Translations under genes and position numbers: made by a program
DNA from: Scenedesmus sp. ARA3
Taxonomy: Eukaryota; Chlorophyta; Chlorophyceae; Sphaeropleales; Scenedesmaceae
Direction of reading: 5' to 3'
Length of the DNA stretch: 64,000 bases
Assembly: GCA_004335835.1 (NCBI GenBank)
Contig: RWJK01000609.1
Location: 1 to 64,000, forward strand
Part shown: piece by piece, positions 22,672-35,055 of the stretch
Layout: every line of letters begins with the position of its first letter
Numbering within the stretch: position 1 is the stretch's first letter
Notes under the pieces: model-generated
The model's input: only the letters and a program-made list of their open reading frames with translations
The model's database searches: none
Told to the model about the DNA's origin: nothing

Positions 22672-24218
22672 ATGGCGCGCAGGCAACTTGTGGCGCTCTG
22701 CGCTGTCCTTCTAGGTAAGGCCCCACCGCACGTCGCGATTGCTTAAGTAGTAATAATGCAGCGTTACAAACACGCGTGCAGCAGCCTGCGCGCATCCTAG
22801 AGCATGTCATCTATAGTGGCTGCAGCCAACAATTACACCAGCAAGCACAGGTCACACCCTTCACTGCATCACTGACCCTAACATCCCTCCCTGCTTGTCC
22901 CCTGCAGTCGCCCAGGGTGCACTGGCTGCAGCACCCAAGCCAGCAGACAGCAAGCCACCCCAAAAGCCATCAGAGCACCTCAAGCCTGAGGCAGCTCCGC
23001 AGCAGCAGCTAGGCCTACTGCTGCCAACCGGCGGCCAACCAGGCATGGCCATGATGGCCCTGCCAGCAGCAGCAGCAACAGACCCCCGGTCAGTAAAGCC
23101 TGTAGCAGGCCTGCCAGCTGGCCTGCCAGCACTGGCGCCTGCACAGCCGGCAGCAGTACCCGGTGCATTCCCTGGAGCACTTCCCGGCATGGCTGCCCCA
23201 GGAGGCTTCCCCGCAGCAGCACCAGGATACCCAGCAGCAGCAGCAGTAGCAGGCGGCTATCCAGCAGCAGCAGTAGGTGGCTTCCCTGCAGCAGCAAACC
23301 CTGCTGGCTACCCGGCCATTGCCCCTGGCTTCCCTGCTGCTGCCACCACAGGGCCACTGATGCCAGCCCCCCTGCAGGCTATGCCTGCCCCCATGCTGCC
23401 TACCAGCCTGCCTGGCGATGGTGTAATGGGACTGGGTGAGTGACATGAGCTGCGGCAGACACAGCTGCATGTGCTGCCGGGCATTGCAAGATGCCTTGCT
23501 GCATGTGGAGGGTGTGCAGTGGTAGACAGCAGCCAGCATGCCGTCCAGTGGCCATTTGCTTAGCGCAGCGCACACGCAGGCTCACCTGCATATTGGCTGC
23601 TGCTGCCAGCTCCAATGGCACACTCAACTTGGGTAATGCAGGCATGCTGAAGCTACCTGCTACAGCTCCCTCAGTGCTCTGAACAATGCCAGATTCACCG
23701 GCACAGTGCAGTCTGACCACATCAACAGTTGCTGCGTCACACAGCAGCAGCCCAGCCACATCTGCTGCTGCCTCACCTCCCTACACGCTCACCCAAAGTC
23801 CCGCCACTGGCCCCACCCCAAACTGCACCACTCAAACCATTTCTTCTTTCTTCTTGTCTTTCTTCTTTCAGGCGGCCCTCCAGTGATCCCCGGCGTCACC
23901 CCCACTGCCGGCTCCTCCAGCAAGGACATGATCGGCAGCAGCAGCTACGACAGCGTGTTTGGCAGCAGCGTGGGCAGCATGAGCAGCGGCAGCATGGCGG
24001 GCCTCTCATCTTCATCTGACCCCTTCAGTGCAACAGCAGCCATGGGCGGCAGCGGCACGCTGGGTGGGTCAGGGGCTGGGGCACTTGGCATGGGTGCGAA
24101 TGGTGATGCAAGCCAGGCGCTGAGGAACCGCAGGGCAGCAATGAATGCGGCTGGCAGCAGCCAGCTTGCAAAGGGCGTGGCGGGGTTGGCGCTGCTGGCT
24201 GCTGCGCTCCTGCTGTAA
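22672..24218 (+). CDS. Secreted Ala/Pro/Gly-rich protein with GPI-like tail (cluster member 1)
   Basis: Unrecognised low-complexity cell-surface protein of 305 residues. Exons: 22672-22714, 22908-23435 and 23872-24218, in phase. Residues 1 to about 23 form a signal peptide (basic MARRQ, then a hydrophobic core ending ALAA). Residues about 90-160 repeat GFPAA and GYPAA units. After residue 190 the protein is Ser/Gly-rich with GGSGTLGGSG. The end resembles a GPI-attachment signal: small residues (AAGSSQ), a short spacer, then a hydrophobic tail of Ala and Leu to the stop. The same plan, including a first exon of 43-49 nt that breaks the signal peptide in phase 1, is shared by the next three genes. 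Inference: a cell-wall or plasma-membrane-anchored structural glycoprotein. No enzyme motif is seen. Confidence 0.8.
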
Positions 24219-26085
24219 GGTGGCAGGCGTGCTGAAGTTTGCCGTTGCGGCATGGTGCCTGTGTACATACATCAGGCGTGCCAATCCGGCAGAGTTTAGT
24301 TTGCATTTATCTGTGTACATGTATGGATTGATATGCATGCCAGGCTAGGCTAGCTAGCTGGTTGTTGCTGCGGGCAATGCGCATATGCCGGTGATGGTGC
24401 TGCAGTGGGCTGTTGCATCATGCCATGATTGATTGCAGCACCTGGAGAGCACAGCGGCTGCCAGGTTGGGCTGGCATGATTCATGCAACAGCCTGGCTGC
24501 CTTGCAGCCCCCCACTGCATGCATATGGTGCGGCATGCAGCAATCCCGGTACGCTGGAAGGCGTCACCGCATCGGTGTGTTTGATTTGCTGGCATTGTTT
24601 TGTGTGTTGCCCACTTGGGTTGGTTGTTGTCGGAACATCACAGCGCACACCCTTACTGCCGGATATGGCTGGTCAATTGTAGTCTAGTGCTGCATGCGTG
24701 CATATAGGAGCTGCCACTGCTGCTTGGCAGATGCCAATGCCTTTGCAGCCACTTAGGTGCATAGAGTGGTCTACTTTGCACCTATTAACTTGCATTGATT
24801 CTCTGCATTAGTTATGTGGCCAGAAATCAATCATTGGTTGCAGTACTGAAGCACTGGGCAGCATGCTGAGAAGGCAGATGGAGGCCCAGGGGCCCATGCA
24901 AGCAGCTCAGCTGTCACCACGCATCTTGCCACGGCAGATGCCAAGGCATTTGAGCGGAGCACAATTCAAGGTGCCGACACATTGGAACGCGATAGCATTG
25001 TTGATTCCCAGTAATGTCGGGTGCCAGGTATGTAAGTACTGGCAGGCTGTCCAAGTGTTGATGGTCACCATTCTTGTGACAATTCCCTTGTGGCTTGCAG
25101 ATGTAATGCTTGGCGACCTCCGCCTGGTGTATGCCCCGTCACATATGGGTAAGATCACCTGATACAGTGTGTAGAACACAGTGTGTAGAACACAGTGTGT
25201 AGAACACAGTGTGTAGAACACAGTGTGTAGAACAAAGTGTGTAGAACACAGTGTGTAGAACACAGTGTGTAGAACAGTGGAGCATTCTTCATTGGGTGCT
25301 CAGAGCCCGGGTTTTGCGGCTGCTCAAGGCCATAATGGTTGCAAGAACAAGAGGCCAAACAGCTGGCCAGGCTGCAGGTGGTCAGGGCAGTTCTCAGGCC
25401 TGGCCTGAGCATGCAGCCATACAGCCCATCAGCCCTCACACTCAACACCTGCAACGTCATCCAGAACGAAACAGAAGAAGCCAACAGCCTTTGCACCTCC
25501 TCTGTCTTTGCGCGAGCAGGCGCGTAAGCGCTGCGGGCAGTTATCTGCTGGTGTCACCAGGCAAGGGAAGGCCTGGACCCAGCGTTCACGGCATGTGTGG
25601 GACGTTGCGCTTTCAATCATCGAATTCTCGTGTCTGTGGACATACGGCTGTGCTGGATGAGTCAGGCATGAGCGCGCTGGCTTGCAGGACCCTGTTATAC
25701 GGGACGCAAGGTCGCTGCACGGCGAAATCCTGTGAAAGTAGCTCAGCAACTGCAATAAGACATCAGAGGAGGTTCAAAGAATATCACTGTTGCTTTGTTT
25801 ACCGCTATACTCGACTGCTGCGAACGTCACCAAACCAGCTAGCACCCAGAGGCCGGTGCAGGGGCTCCACCAGGTAATTCAATACTCTTGTAAAAGCCTT
25901 ATGCATCATTGCCGTTCAGTCTTGAAACCCATGCAGCCGCTGCACGCCTAACGTGCAAAACAGTTGGCTGGTGTCTGGTGAGATAGCAATTATGCCGTCC
26001 TTGCCACAAACTCGCCGGTGAAAGTGTCGTTTGCTGTATTTCCTCTTTTACAGAAGAACCCCGAACCAAGCCAGAAGACACGAGC
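24219..26085. other. Intergenic, about 1.9 kb
   Basis: No convincing gene. Holds the 14-bp repeat at 25166-25277 and the promoter of the next cluster member. Confidence 0.45.
25166..25277. repeat. 14-bp tandem repeat, eight copies
   Basis: Eight exact-length copies of AGTGTGTAGAACAC; only the fifth and the last copy differ, by one base at their ends. The homogeneity suggests recent expansion. There are no spacers, so it is not a CRISPR array. Confidence 0.95.
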
Positions 26086-26975
26086 ATGAGGGCGGGCGCT
26101 TTCATCAGCGCGCTTGCGCTGTGCCTATTGAGTAAGTTGGTAAACTATAGTCTTTAACAGCGTATTAAACCACTTCTATGTTGAGCGCTTGCGCTGTGTA
26201 TAGTAACCAGAAGCGTATAGCCATGTGTCAGCGTCTGCGCACCAGCACCACCGCATGGCGGGTGATTGCGGCGTGCTGACCGCGTACAAACCAAAGAAAC
26301 AATAATGCAATGTTAGTACGGGCAGACCGCGCTCCGTGCTACGCTGAGCACGGGGCTATTCAGCAGTAGCAGAGGTTGGCAACAGCCAGTCCAGGCTGTG
26401 CCATTCAGCTCACAGGTGCATCTGCAACACCAGCCATCAGTATGATGGCAGCCAATAACGACTTAAGCGCACGTGCTTTGTGCAGGCGCATGCGTGACAG
26501 CACAGATCCCCATCCCCAGGGCTCCAGCTGGCGAGACAGCTCTGCTCCTGCCATCAGCAGGTGCACCAGCAGCAGCAGCTGCTGCAGCACCAGCAGCCCC
26601 TGCCGCTGCCGCAGCAGCTGCACCAGCAGCGGCAGCCAAGCCTGCCCCAGCAGCAGCGGCAAAGCCTGCAGCTGGCGAGGCAACGCTGCTGCCAACTGGT
26701 GGTGCTGGCGCTGGCGCTGCAGCTGCCCCTGCAGCAGCGGCCACTGCCCCAGGCATGGTCCCCCTGCCAGGTAGGGCCACAAGCAACGTTTTTGGTTCAA
26801 CTATAGCATGAGCAGAGATGCGTTGCACAGGTAACTGCATAACAATGCCAGCACAATACAACAGAGCAGCCACACCAGACACCAACTGCCCTTGACAGCT
26901 GATGTGCAATGTTCAACTGCCAGCAGGAGGGCAGCATTGCTGCTCTTGTAACTCAATCCGCTGCTGTAACTTATC

Positions 26976-27012
<37 letters not shown>

Positions 27013-28134
27013 AGCCGCTGGTGCTGGCCCAGCTGCCTTGCCAGCTGCTGGCCCTGCCGGTTTCCCTGCTGCTGGCCCTGCCGGCTTCCCTGCTGCTGAC
27101 CCAACTGCTACCAGCCTGGCCGCACCAGGTGGGTAGACCACTGGCTCGCCTGCCCATACTGAAGCGAATCATAAGATATTTCAGCGGTCTTGCATGATAC
27201 ATAAGCTGCTGCCAGATTCTGTCGACAGCTCAAACACCTGGCTGCATGCCATGCATCTGTTTCACTTCAGGCCCAGCCATCTCAGCTAGCTGCAACGCAT
27301 CGCATGGCCTGCTTGCATGCACCGCCACCTGCCTTTCCAACCACTACCCGACGAACCATCACCTCAAAATGCACTGCTTTTAACAACTGCATGCTTCCTG
27401 CATCAGCAGGTGCGCTCACTGCCACTGCCCCAGGCTCCGGCACCACCCTCGGCATGCCAGCCGCCGGCCCCGCTGCTACAGCCCCCGGCGCATTCCCCAC
27501 AGCGGGCCCAGGCGCAGCAACCATGCCAGGCATGATGCCAGCAGGCCCCGGCGCCGCTGCCATGCCAGGCGCAGCAGCAATGCCAGGGGCCCTGCCAGGC
27601 CCTGCTGCTCCTGGAGCTATCCCAGGTCTGCCAGGCACAATGCCAGGTATGATGCCAGCTGGCGTGCCAGGCCTGGCCGGCCCTGCCCCTGCAGGCCCGC
27701 TCGACGGCTCAATCTCAGGCGGCGCAACCCCTGATCAGCTGCCGGCCGGTTACACCGGCCCCAGCATGTCATCTGACCCGAATGCAGCAGCGGGTGACAG
27801 CCTGGCACCTGGTGGTGGAGCAGGATCTGGCCTCGGCAGCTTGGCTGCTGGCCCGATGGACCCTATGGGAGCAGGAGGATCTAGCATGGGTGGAGCAGGT
27901 GGTATGGGTGGCGGTATGGGTGGTATGGGTGGGTCAGGTACCCTGGGTATGGGTGGATCTGGCACGCTGGGTGCTGGCCCTGCAGGCGGCATGGGTGGTG
28001 CTGGTGCTGGTGGTGCTGGAGGCAGCATTCTGGCAAGGAGACAGGCGGCCGCATCCGGTGCAAGCGCTGTTGCGGGTGCTGCTGGTGCGCTGCTGATGCC
28101 GCTGCTGCTTGCAGCCGGCGCACTGTTGCTGTAA
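26086..28134 (+). CDS. Secreted Ala/Pro/Gly/Met-rich protein with GPI-like tail (cluster member 2)
   Basis: Unrecognised surface protein of 389 residues. Exons: 26086-26131, 26486-26770, 27015-27128 and 27410-28134, with matching phases. The signal peptide spans about residues 1-21 (ISALALCLLSACVTA). Residues 25-150 are poly-Ala/Pro with AAGPAGFPAAG repeats. Residues 150-250 repeat short units with Met-Pro-Gly (GMMPAGPG, AAMPGA). Residues 270-350 are Gly/Met-rich (GGMGGGMGGMGG and SGTLGMGGSGTLG). The C-terminus has small residues followed by a hydrophobic Ala/Leu tail, as in a GPI signal. It shares the GSGTLG motif and gene plan with member 1. The third exon follows a CTG tract and a TAG acceptor and is short, so it might be optional: it is flanked by phase-1 introns on both sides and could be skipped without a frameshift. 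Confidence 0.78.
26976..27012 (+). repeat. CTG tract before an acceptor
   Basis: About 12 CTG units run straight into the TAG acceptor of exon 3 of the preceding gene model. Confidence 0.9.
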
Positions 28135-29836
28135 ACAGGACCAGAACAGGTGGTGCTTCGAAGAGTGATGCCAGTGTGATAGGTGGAAAAAGAATCCTGC
28201 GGGTTCCTGCAGCGGGATGGAAAGGGCGGTGAGAGCAGCATTACGGCCAGCGTGCATGCGGAGTGTAGAGCCCGCATGTGCTGCTGTGCCCTCAGCTGTT
28301 GCCTGTTGCCATCAGCTTTGAGACGCGGCGACAATATGTGTGTTGTTGGTTATGGAATTGGAGGTGTGTTGCCTAACGGTCATAGCTGTGTCAGACAGCA
28401 ACTGAAGCTCACAGCGGCTCAGTTGCGGCTGCAACAGGCAAAGCAAGCGTTCTACAGTGCAGGCTGATGGAACATCGTGCAAGCCATCCGCAGCTTTGAT
28501 TTGGCGGCTCACTGGTCGCCTGCATACTGCTGCATTGCACGCATAGTCCGCACGCAGATAGTGCAACGCCACTGCACCTGTCTTAGTTGTCAGGCATGAA
28601 ACTAGAGATGGCTGGGTGCCTGCAGCAGCAACGCGCGTGGCAGTGCTGCTGTGGTGCGACGTGGTTTGGTTCAACAAATGCACTTTTCATTGTGTAGAGG
28701 TGCTGCTGCAACAATGCATGTACAGTTCATGGGTGGTGAGATGCATTCTCGCATCTTCACCCTCATGGGGCTTTGTTTAGATGGGTACGCTGTCAGACTA
28801 GCAGCTAGGCCTGGCTGTGCCATCATGCATGTGCACCTACACACAACCAGCAGCGGAGGCGGCATGTCAGCTTCTGGCTGCCAGCCACATTGTACAGGTG
28901 TGCAGCGCGTGGTTTATTTGAGTCTGTGAATAGGTGGATCATTAGTGGTGTGCAATGTTATGGTGTGCAGTTTCATCACAGGTCATCACACCTGGTCAGG
29001 TGTGCGGCAGCTTGTTTGAACCAGGACGGCAGGGCGCAGCCAGTCGGCATTATGGGCGAGCATACACGTGCATACATTACTGTCATGCCGCCCCTGCACA
29101 AAGTAATGCTGGCTGCTGCAGCTCTGCTGTGCCGCACGAACCTGAGGTGCACATGCTCATACACAGCTGTGTGGTGGTCATTGCTATAAATGCAGTGCTG
29201 CTTCGAAGCTGCTGCTGCAGTGCAGCTGGTGGTTCTCTGCAAACTTGTGCTGAGCAGACGGAAGCACATTGATTTGGGCAGTGTTGCGAGTGAGAGTGTA
29301 ACATCCATGCTGTGACTTGTGTATGCTGTGTTTTTAGTCATAGCCGGCCCACGGCTTGCCTGGGCTCGGCAGCAGCGCTGCTGACACAGACAGTTCCCAG
29401 AGCTGTGTCGATACCATGCCGTACAACATCTGTACCTGCAACAATGTATCCTGCAAGCATTTCACGTGATACATCAACTGGCTGATGGCACGTCCTGGAC
29501 CAGCCTAGTCGTGCCATGCCTGACCTGATGGCCAGCCAGCCTTGCTGATGGACCTGCCAGGTGGATCGCCCGGTGATGGCCGGTTGCGTCCAAGTTACAC
29601 CGGCCTTTGGGGCTCCAAAGGTGATACAAGACACGACACACGCCAACTGTATATTTTCGGACGACGCCACAACTTGCGGGCAACCACTGACACCGGGTAA
29701 CCAGCAACCGCTCTCATGTCGCCAACTGTCTAGTGCTGGCCGTGCTGCAGCAACTGACCAATCGCAGCTCCCTAAGTTTCCTGGTTTACACCAAAATCTT
29801 CCTGGCGAAGGGTTCCTCCGTAATTGAGAAGCCAAC
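28135..29836. other. Intergenic, about 1.7 kb
   Basis: I see nothing supportable beyond presumed 3' and promoter sequence. Confidence 0.45.
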
Positions 29837-32584
29837 ATGAGGAAGGCGCTGTCGGTAATTCTGCTGGTTGCCTGCCTGTGCATCGGTAAGCGTGGTTAAG
29901 TTTAATACGTTTTGTACGCAAAATCTGTACAATATTGCTCAACGTTTAGTGCTAGGCAACCTGCTTGTCTGCAACGGACTTTCTCGTTGCCCCATGTCCG
30001 CACGGGCGTAGCCAAGAATGCTGTGAAACTGCACAGAGTATGCTGGCAAGATACTGACAATTCTCTTGTACACGCAGGCACCGTGCAAAGTCGGAGTCTC
30101 AACCAGCTAGGAGCAGCAGCAGCACAGCCAGCAGCTGCTGCACTGCCAGCACCAGCAGCAGCAGCACTGCCAGCTCCAGCAGCAGCAACAGCAGCAGCAG
30201 AGCCAGCAGCAGCAGGACCCGTTGCAGCTGCTGCAGCACTGCCTGCAGCTGCAGCTGCAGCTCCTGCCAAGCCTGCCAACTCTTGGGTTCAACGCGACGG
30301 TGAGTTGCTCGTGCACTGCGCTGCATCAGGGTCACCAACCAATCAGCTGTCAAGTGTCAGCGGCATTGAGTTATCTGAGCAAGAAATTATCCAGTCGTTA
30401 TCGGACGTTTGATACTCCACATGTCATTGGACGGCACAGCAAGCTGCAGCTGCTGAATGCAACATGCCCAGACAGCCTGTATTCAGTGCGCAACCATGGA
30501 CAAGCGCATGCGTCACAGCAAACTGCAGCAAAGTCAGAGCATAACTACCTAGGTGTGGCAAAGCCTGATGCTGGCAGGGGCTGGCTGGCCACCAAAGCTT
30601 GGCGCATGCACTGCCACATCCAGTCTGACCTCTCAATAAGCTTGACGTTCATGCAACTGCCCTGCCCTTTTATACAGGGTATGTGCCCCTGCCCAAGGTC
30701 ATGGAGGAGCCAGCAGCAGCGCCAGCACCAGCCAGCACAGCGTTGCCCCCAGCCAACAACTTTGGCGCATTCACCGCAGAGCCTGCACCAGCAGACCCAA
30801 CAGGCACTAATGTGTTTGCAGACCCCAAGTGAGTGCTGCTGCTGATTCGACTGCTGCTGCTGCTGCTGCCAGCAAGCACATACAACAAATCATGTTGCAA
30901 GTGCTGCGTGCCTGAAGCAAGGCAGGTCATCTGGCGTCAAATGGTGAAACTGCTACACTCTCCAGTCAAGCACCAGCTGCTCACGTTCAGTGGCACCTTC
31001 AATTGCGGCACACACCACCACACTCATCACAACCGCAATGCTATGCTGTCCTGTATGCAGGTATGCTCCCGCTGCAGTACGTGCTGCTTATGAGGCCCAG
31101 AACCCCACCCCAGAAGCCAACCTGCCATCAGCGGGTGGGGTGGCAGCACCAGCACCAGCAGGTGTCATGCCAGGAGGCATGACTCCTCCAGGAGCCCAAG
31201 CTGGTGGCAGCAGCAGTGTATTTGATGGTCCTGCAGGTGGCATGGGCGGTGGCATGGGTGGTGCACCTGGTGCTGCTGGTGGTGCTGGAGATGGTGTGTT
31301 TGCCAGCAATGGCGCTGCGTGGGGCAACCGCTATGTGCCGTCTGTGGGCAATGCAATTGGCAGCAGCGACATCTTGGTCAAGATGGGTATTGATGCACCC
31401 GAGCAGCAGGTGAGCCTGACACACGGCGCTTTAGCTTGATTTGGGTTGCTTGTATTTGGTTGACATGGACGAGTCGAGCTGTGGATGCTGAATCCAATGA
31501 AACAAGCGCAGTGCAGGCTGCATGCTGGCTGCCTGTGCTGTCAAATACAGCACCAATGCATCAATGTATGGAGCTGTTACCTGACCATGTTGTGTGTGCC
31601 TGTGCTGCTGCAACTCCCTGCGCAGGCTGCAACCTCTGGTGACTTGCTGCGGGCATCGTTCGCCAACGCCACTCAGACCCCCATTGACCGCATCTATGTG
31701 TACCAGACGCGCACCGTCAACTCGGCTGCAGGCCAACCTTCCACTGAGGTGAGCGGGCGCGGCAACATGCGCAGCAGCGGCGACGGCGACGGTGGCCAAA
31801 ACCATGCTGCCTGCTAACCAGCGATGGGCAGCTAGCAGCGCGCCTCATGATGACAAAATGACCATTTCTGGCGCCTGCTTTGGCCATGCAGCTAAACAGT
31901 CACAGCGCAGGCTGGCAAGGCAACACTGCCTGCAGCCATCTTGCTTCTTCAAGTTGCAAGCAGTGTTGCAGAGCAATGAAGCAAACATGCGTCATGTACG
32001 GCCAGCATGCTGTGTTATCAGACCAGGCCAGCAAGCCCCTCTGCCAACAGTGCGGGCCAAAGCTCACGCCTGCGGTGCTGCTGCCCTTCTGCCCTGCCTG
32101 CCTGCCTCTGCACCTGCAGCTCACCCTGCTGTGCAAAACAACATGTGGCTGAATCCACTGCATCGAAATATCCTCTAAGCACCGACTTCTGCACACTGCT
32201 TGCTGCGCGCAGCTCACCCTGCTGTTCAAGAACCCCAGCGACGTGGACCGCGCCCGCCAGCAGAACGTGCTGCTGAGCACCGACGTCATGCGCGGCTTCA
32301 TTGCCAATGCAGCGCAGCGCACGGGCCTAAAGATCCAGCAGGGCTCAATCCGAGTAAGCCCTGCCGTTAATGACGGCGGCGCCATGACAGCAAATGGTGC
32401 CGGCCCAATGATGCCGGGGCAGCTGCCAGGGCTTATGCCGGGTATGGGTCCAGGGTTTGGCGCAAATCCCGGCGCCCCGGCAGCAGCGGAGGCGCCGGCG
32501 GCTCCAAAGAACGGTGCTGCAGCGGCGGCTGCGCAGTTGACGCTGCCGCTGCTGGCAGCGCTGGCGGCCCTGGTAGCGCTTTGA
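29837..32584 (+). CDS. Secreted Ala/Pro-rich protein with a compact domain and GPI-like tail (cluster member 3)
   Basis: Unrecognised surface protein of 421 residues. Exons: 29837-29885, 30078-30299, 30678-30828, 31061-31409, 31626-31748 and 32213-32584; phases agree. The signal peptide is about residues 1-20 (LSVILLVACLCIGTVQ). Residues 30-85 are Ala/Pro repeats, 90-215 Pro/Ala/Gly-rich. Residues about 230-350 form a non-repetitive domain: GSSDILVKMGI, a helix-like LLRASFANATQ, then DRIYVYQTRTV, LTLLFKNPSDVDRA and a helix-like VMRGFIANAAQRTG. It aligns by eye with a domain in cluster member 4. The alternation suggests a small alpha/beta fold similar in pattern to the ferredoxin-like/SEA-type modules of algal surface proteins; that is inference. 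After a Pro/Gly/Met stretch the protein ends in a hydrophobic Ala/Leu tail of GPI type. Confidence 0.8.
32110..32142 (+). repeat. Acceptor-side junction echo of cluster member 3, exon 6
   Basis: Reads CCTGCAG acceptor plus CTCACCCTGCTGT, the first bases of exon 6, then diverges. The real acceptor ends at 32212. Confidence 0.7.
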
Positions 32585-35055
32585 AGCGTTGGGTCATGAG
32601 GATATAGGGAAGCATGGTAAAGTGAGGTCAACACTAGTGTTTGACCAGTCTGCAGGTTGCCATGTAGATGGCTGTTGCGTGCTGTGTGTTGGTCACGTGA
32701 CAACGCATGTGGTATGCTGGGCACTGTTGGTGTGGGGGAGGCAAGGTTTTGAGAGCACTGCTGGCAGCAGGTTGGGGGTGAAGTGCATGTACAACAAGCA
32801 GTTTTGCAACAGCACGACGATGGCGTCGTGTACTAGATTGAGCAGTTGGTGCTGGAAGACCTTTTCCATTTCATTGGCTCCCTGGTTGCATCACACACTG
32901 CATGCAGCCACACACGTCTACAGTGACAATGCACTCAGCCCAACAACAGCAGCAACCGTCCTACAGCCTAGCAGGTTGCCGACTTTGAGCTTTGTTTGGG
33001 ATGGCAGTAGGTGAAGGCATATTGCGCTGGCATACACATCATGATGTCACAGCATGTTTTTTGGCTGAAAATGCGCTTTAGTGAGGCACGCATCAGCATC
33101 TGCCGCTTACCCAAACTTTGGCAGCTGATGCCAAGAGTGCGAAGGACAAAGCATCTACAGCACAATGCATCAAATGCACAGTTCAGGCTTGCAGCACATG
33201 TTCTGAATGGCCAGCATGACATAACTTGATGCGCGGTTGTGTTGGCATCAAACATACGTGAACAGCAGACTGAAGCAGCACTGGCATCCACCAAATTTAG
33301 CCAAGACGCGAGTGTTGGACGTGGGATGAGCGGCAGCAAGCTGGGTTGATAAGTGTGATGCTTGGCACAGCACTGCTGCGGCAGCATGCAGTACTGCGCA
33401 GTACTTGGTACCAGTATTCCACCTTAGAGTCTGCCTTGCCACATGTCCCGGCAGGCTCCCTGCCGCTCTGCATTGGCGAGAGAAGGCCACACAAGCCCTG
33501 CAGCACGCTGTGGGCCTTGGCATCATGCTCAGTCAGCACATTGTCTTCCAGCTGGACAGACGGAGACGTTTGTAGATTTGCTGATATGGCGTCACTGCTG
33601 CCGCTCGATTGGTAACAAGATGGTTCTACTCAAGTTGAGCGTTTGTGGTTTGTAAAGCAGCTAGTATGTCATGTGGCTGAGGTCATTGGCTTATGTGCAT
33701 GCCATCGGCTGCAGTTGGGTGTCTAAACTCGTTCTCAAACAAGCTCTGATGGTGACACCTGCTTTGATGCGAGGTTGGGCAAACTGGCACAACAATCAGG
33801 AGCAAGAGGTCTGCAGCAAGCCGCATTGTCCTAGGATGACTTTGCCACAAGCATTGTCATCATCAACATCAGTGTTACCTGCCAAACCCTTTCAATGTTG
33901 TGGCTCGCTCCAACAGAACAAGGTGCAGCACAACTTCGTCACAGCTGGAGACAGCGCTGCAGCATGTAACACCTTGCACACGCATGATACACAAGCCAAG
34001 GTTGCATGCCACAGCATGTCCATGACATCTGCGATCTGCAGGCACATCTGAAAAGAATACATCCACCCACAAAGCGCCAGCAGTACTACTACTGACTGCT
34101 ACCGGCAAGCCGTCTATCCCTAGCCTTGATCAGAAAACACAAACATCAGAGCCAGTGTGCGCCAAGGCACGATCCCTGGATATACAGATTGCACACCAGA
34201 GTCACTGCTGCTGCATGTGCAAGCCTAGTCTGACACACTCTTGTGCAGCCTGCGCCGCACTGAAAGTAGTATGCACATGCACCCTGACACAACATGCTGA
34301 TCACACGCCATTGCAAAGCACGCCATGGTTTTGTTGGTGATCAGCAGGTTTGCTTCACCCTGCACACAGAGGATCCTTGCTGAGCCTCATGCTTGTTATG
34401 CATTAACACTTGCAGCCCGTCCTGCTCTCTGCCATCTGTGCGCAGTGTAGGCAAACAGTCTGCAGCATGCACGCTGATGTGCAAGCTGAGTCCCCCAAAG
34501 CGTTTGTGGCAGGCTGCATGCAGCGCACATGGCATGAGATGCACGCAATGTGCACTGTTCTGTGGCATGAGGCTGCCTGAGTATGCCCCATGCTTGCACA
34601 TTGCGTACATGCTATGCATATGTGACATTGCAGTATGCGCAGACACACACTCATTGATCGGTCCCTGCATAGATATCCTGCACCAGCTTCACTCATGCAA
34701 ACTGTTTCGACTGCACAAACAACAGGCGGCACGCAACCGTGCACACCACCCCTGCACCTGCAAGCTGTATGTACTACTGACACAACTCCAAACAAACATC
34801 TACAACCTGTACACACCTCCCGCAAGGGACAATCATCACACATTCTGCTGTCATCCACATGACACATTCCAGTAGAGCAGGCCACGCCAGCATCCGGCTG
34901 CCTTTTTGCCTCCCGCGCTGCTGCACGCCATTCTCAGGTGCCGCAGCTCCCACCTCCATCCTGCATGCTCGTGCATGCTGTGTCGTGCTGCACTGCTGTC
35001 TGTCACAGCCACTCGCACAGCACACCCCGCTGCAATCAACAAGCTGCCGCATTGC
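32585..35055. other. Intergenic, about 2.5 kb, between convergent genes
   Basis: No supportable gene. The two flanking cluster members are transcribed toward each other, so this holds both 3' regions. Confidence 0.45.

Noticed and set aside
25166..25277. CRISPR-like direct repeats
   Set aside because: Repeats are contiguous, without spacers, in a eukaryotic genome.
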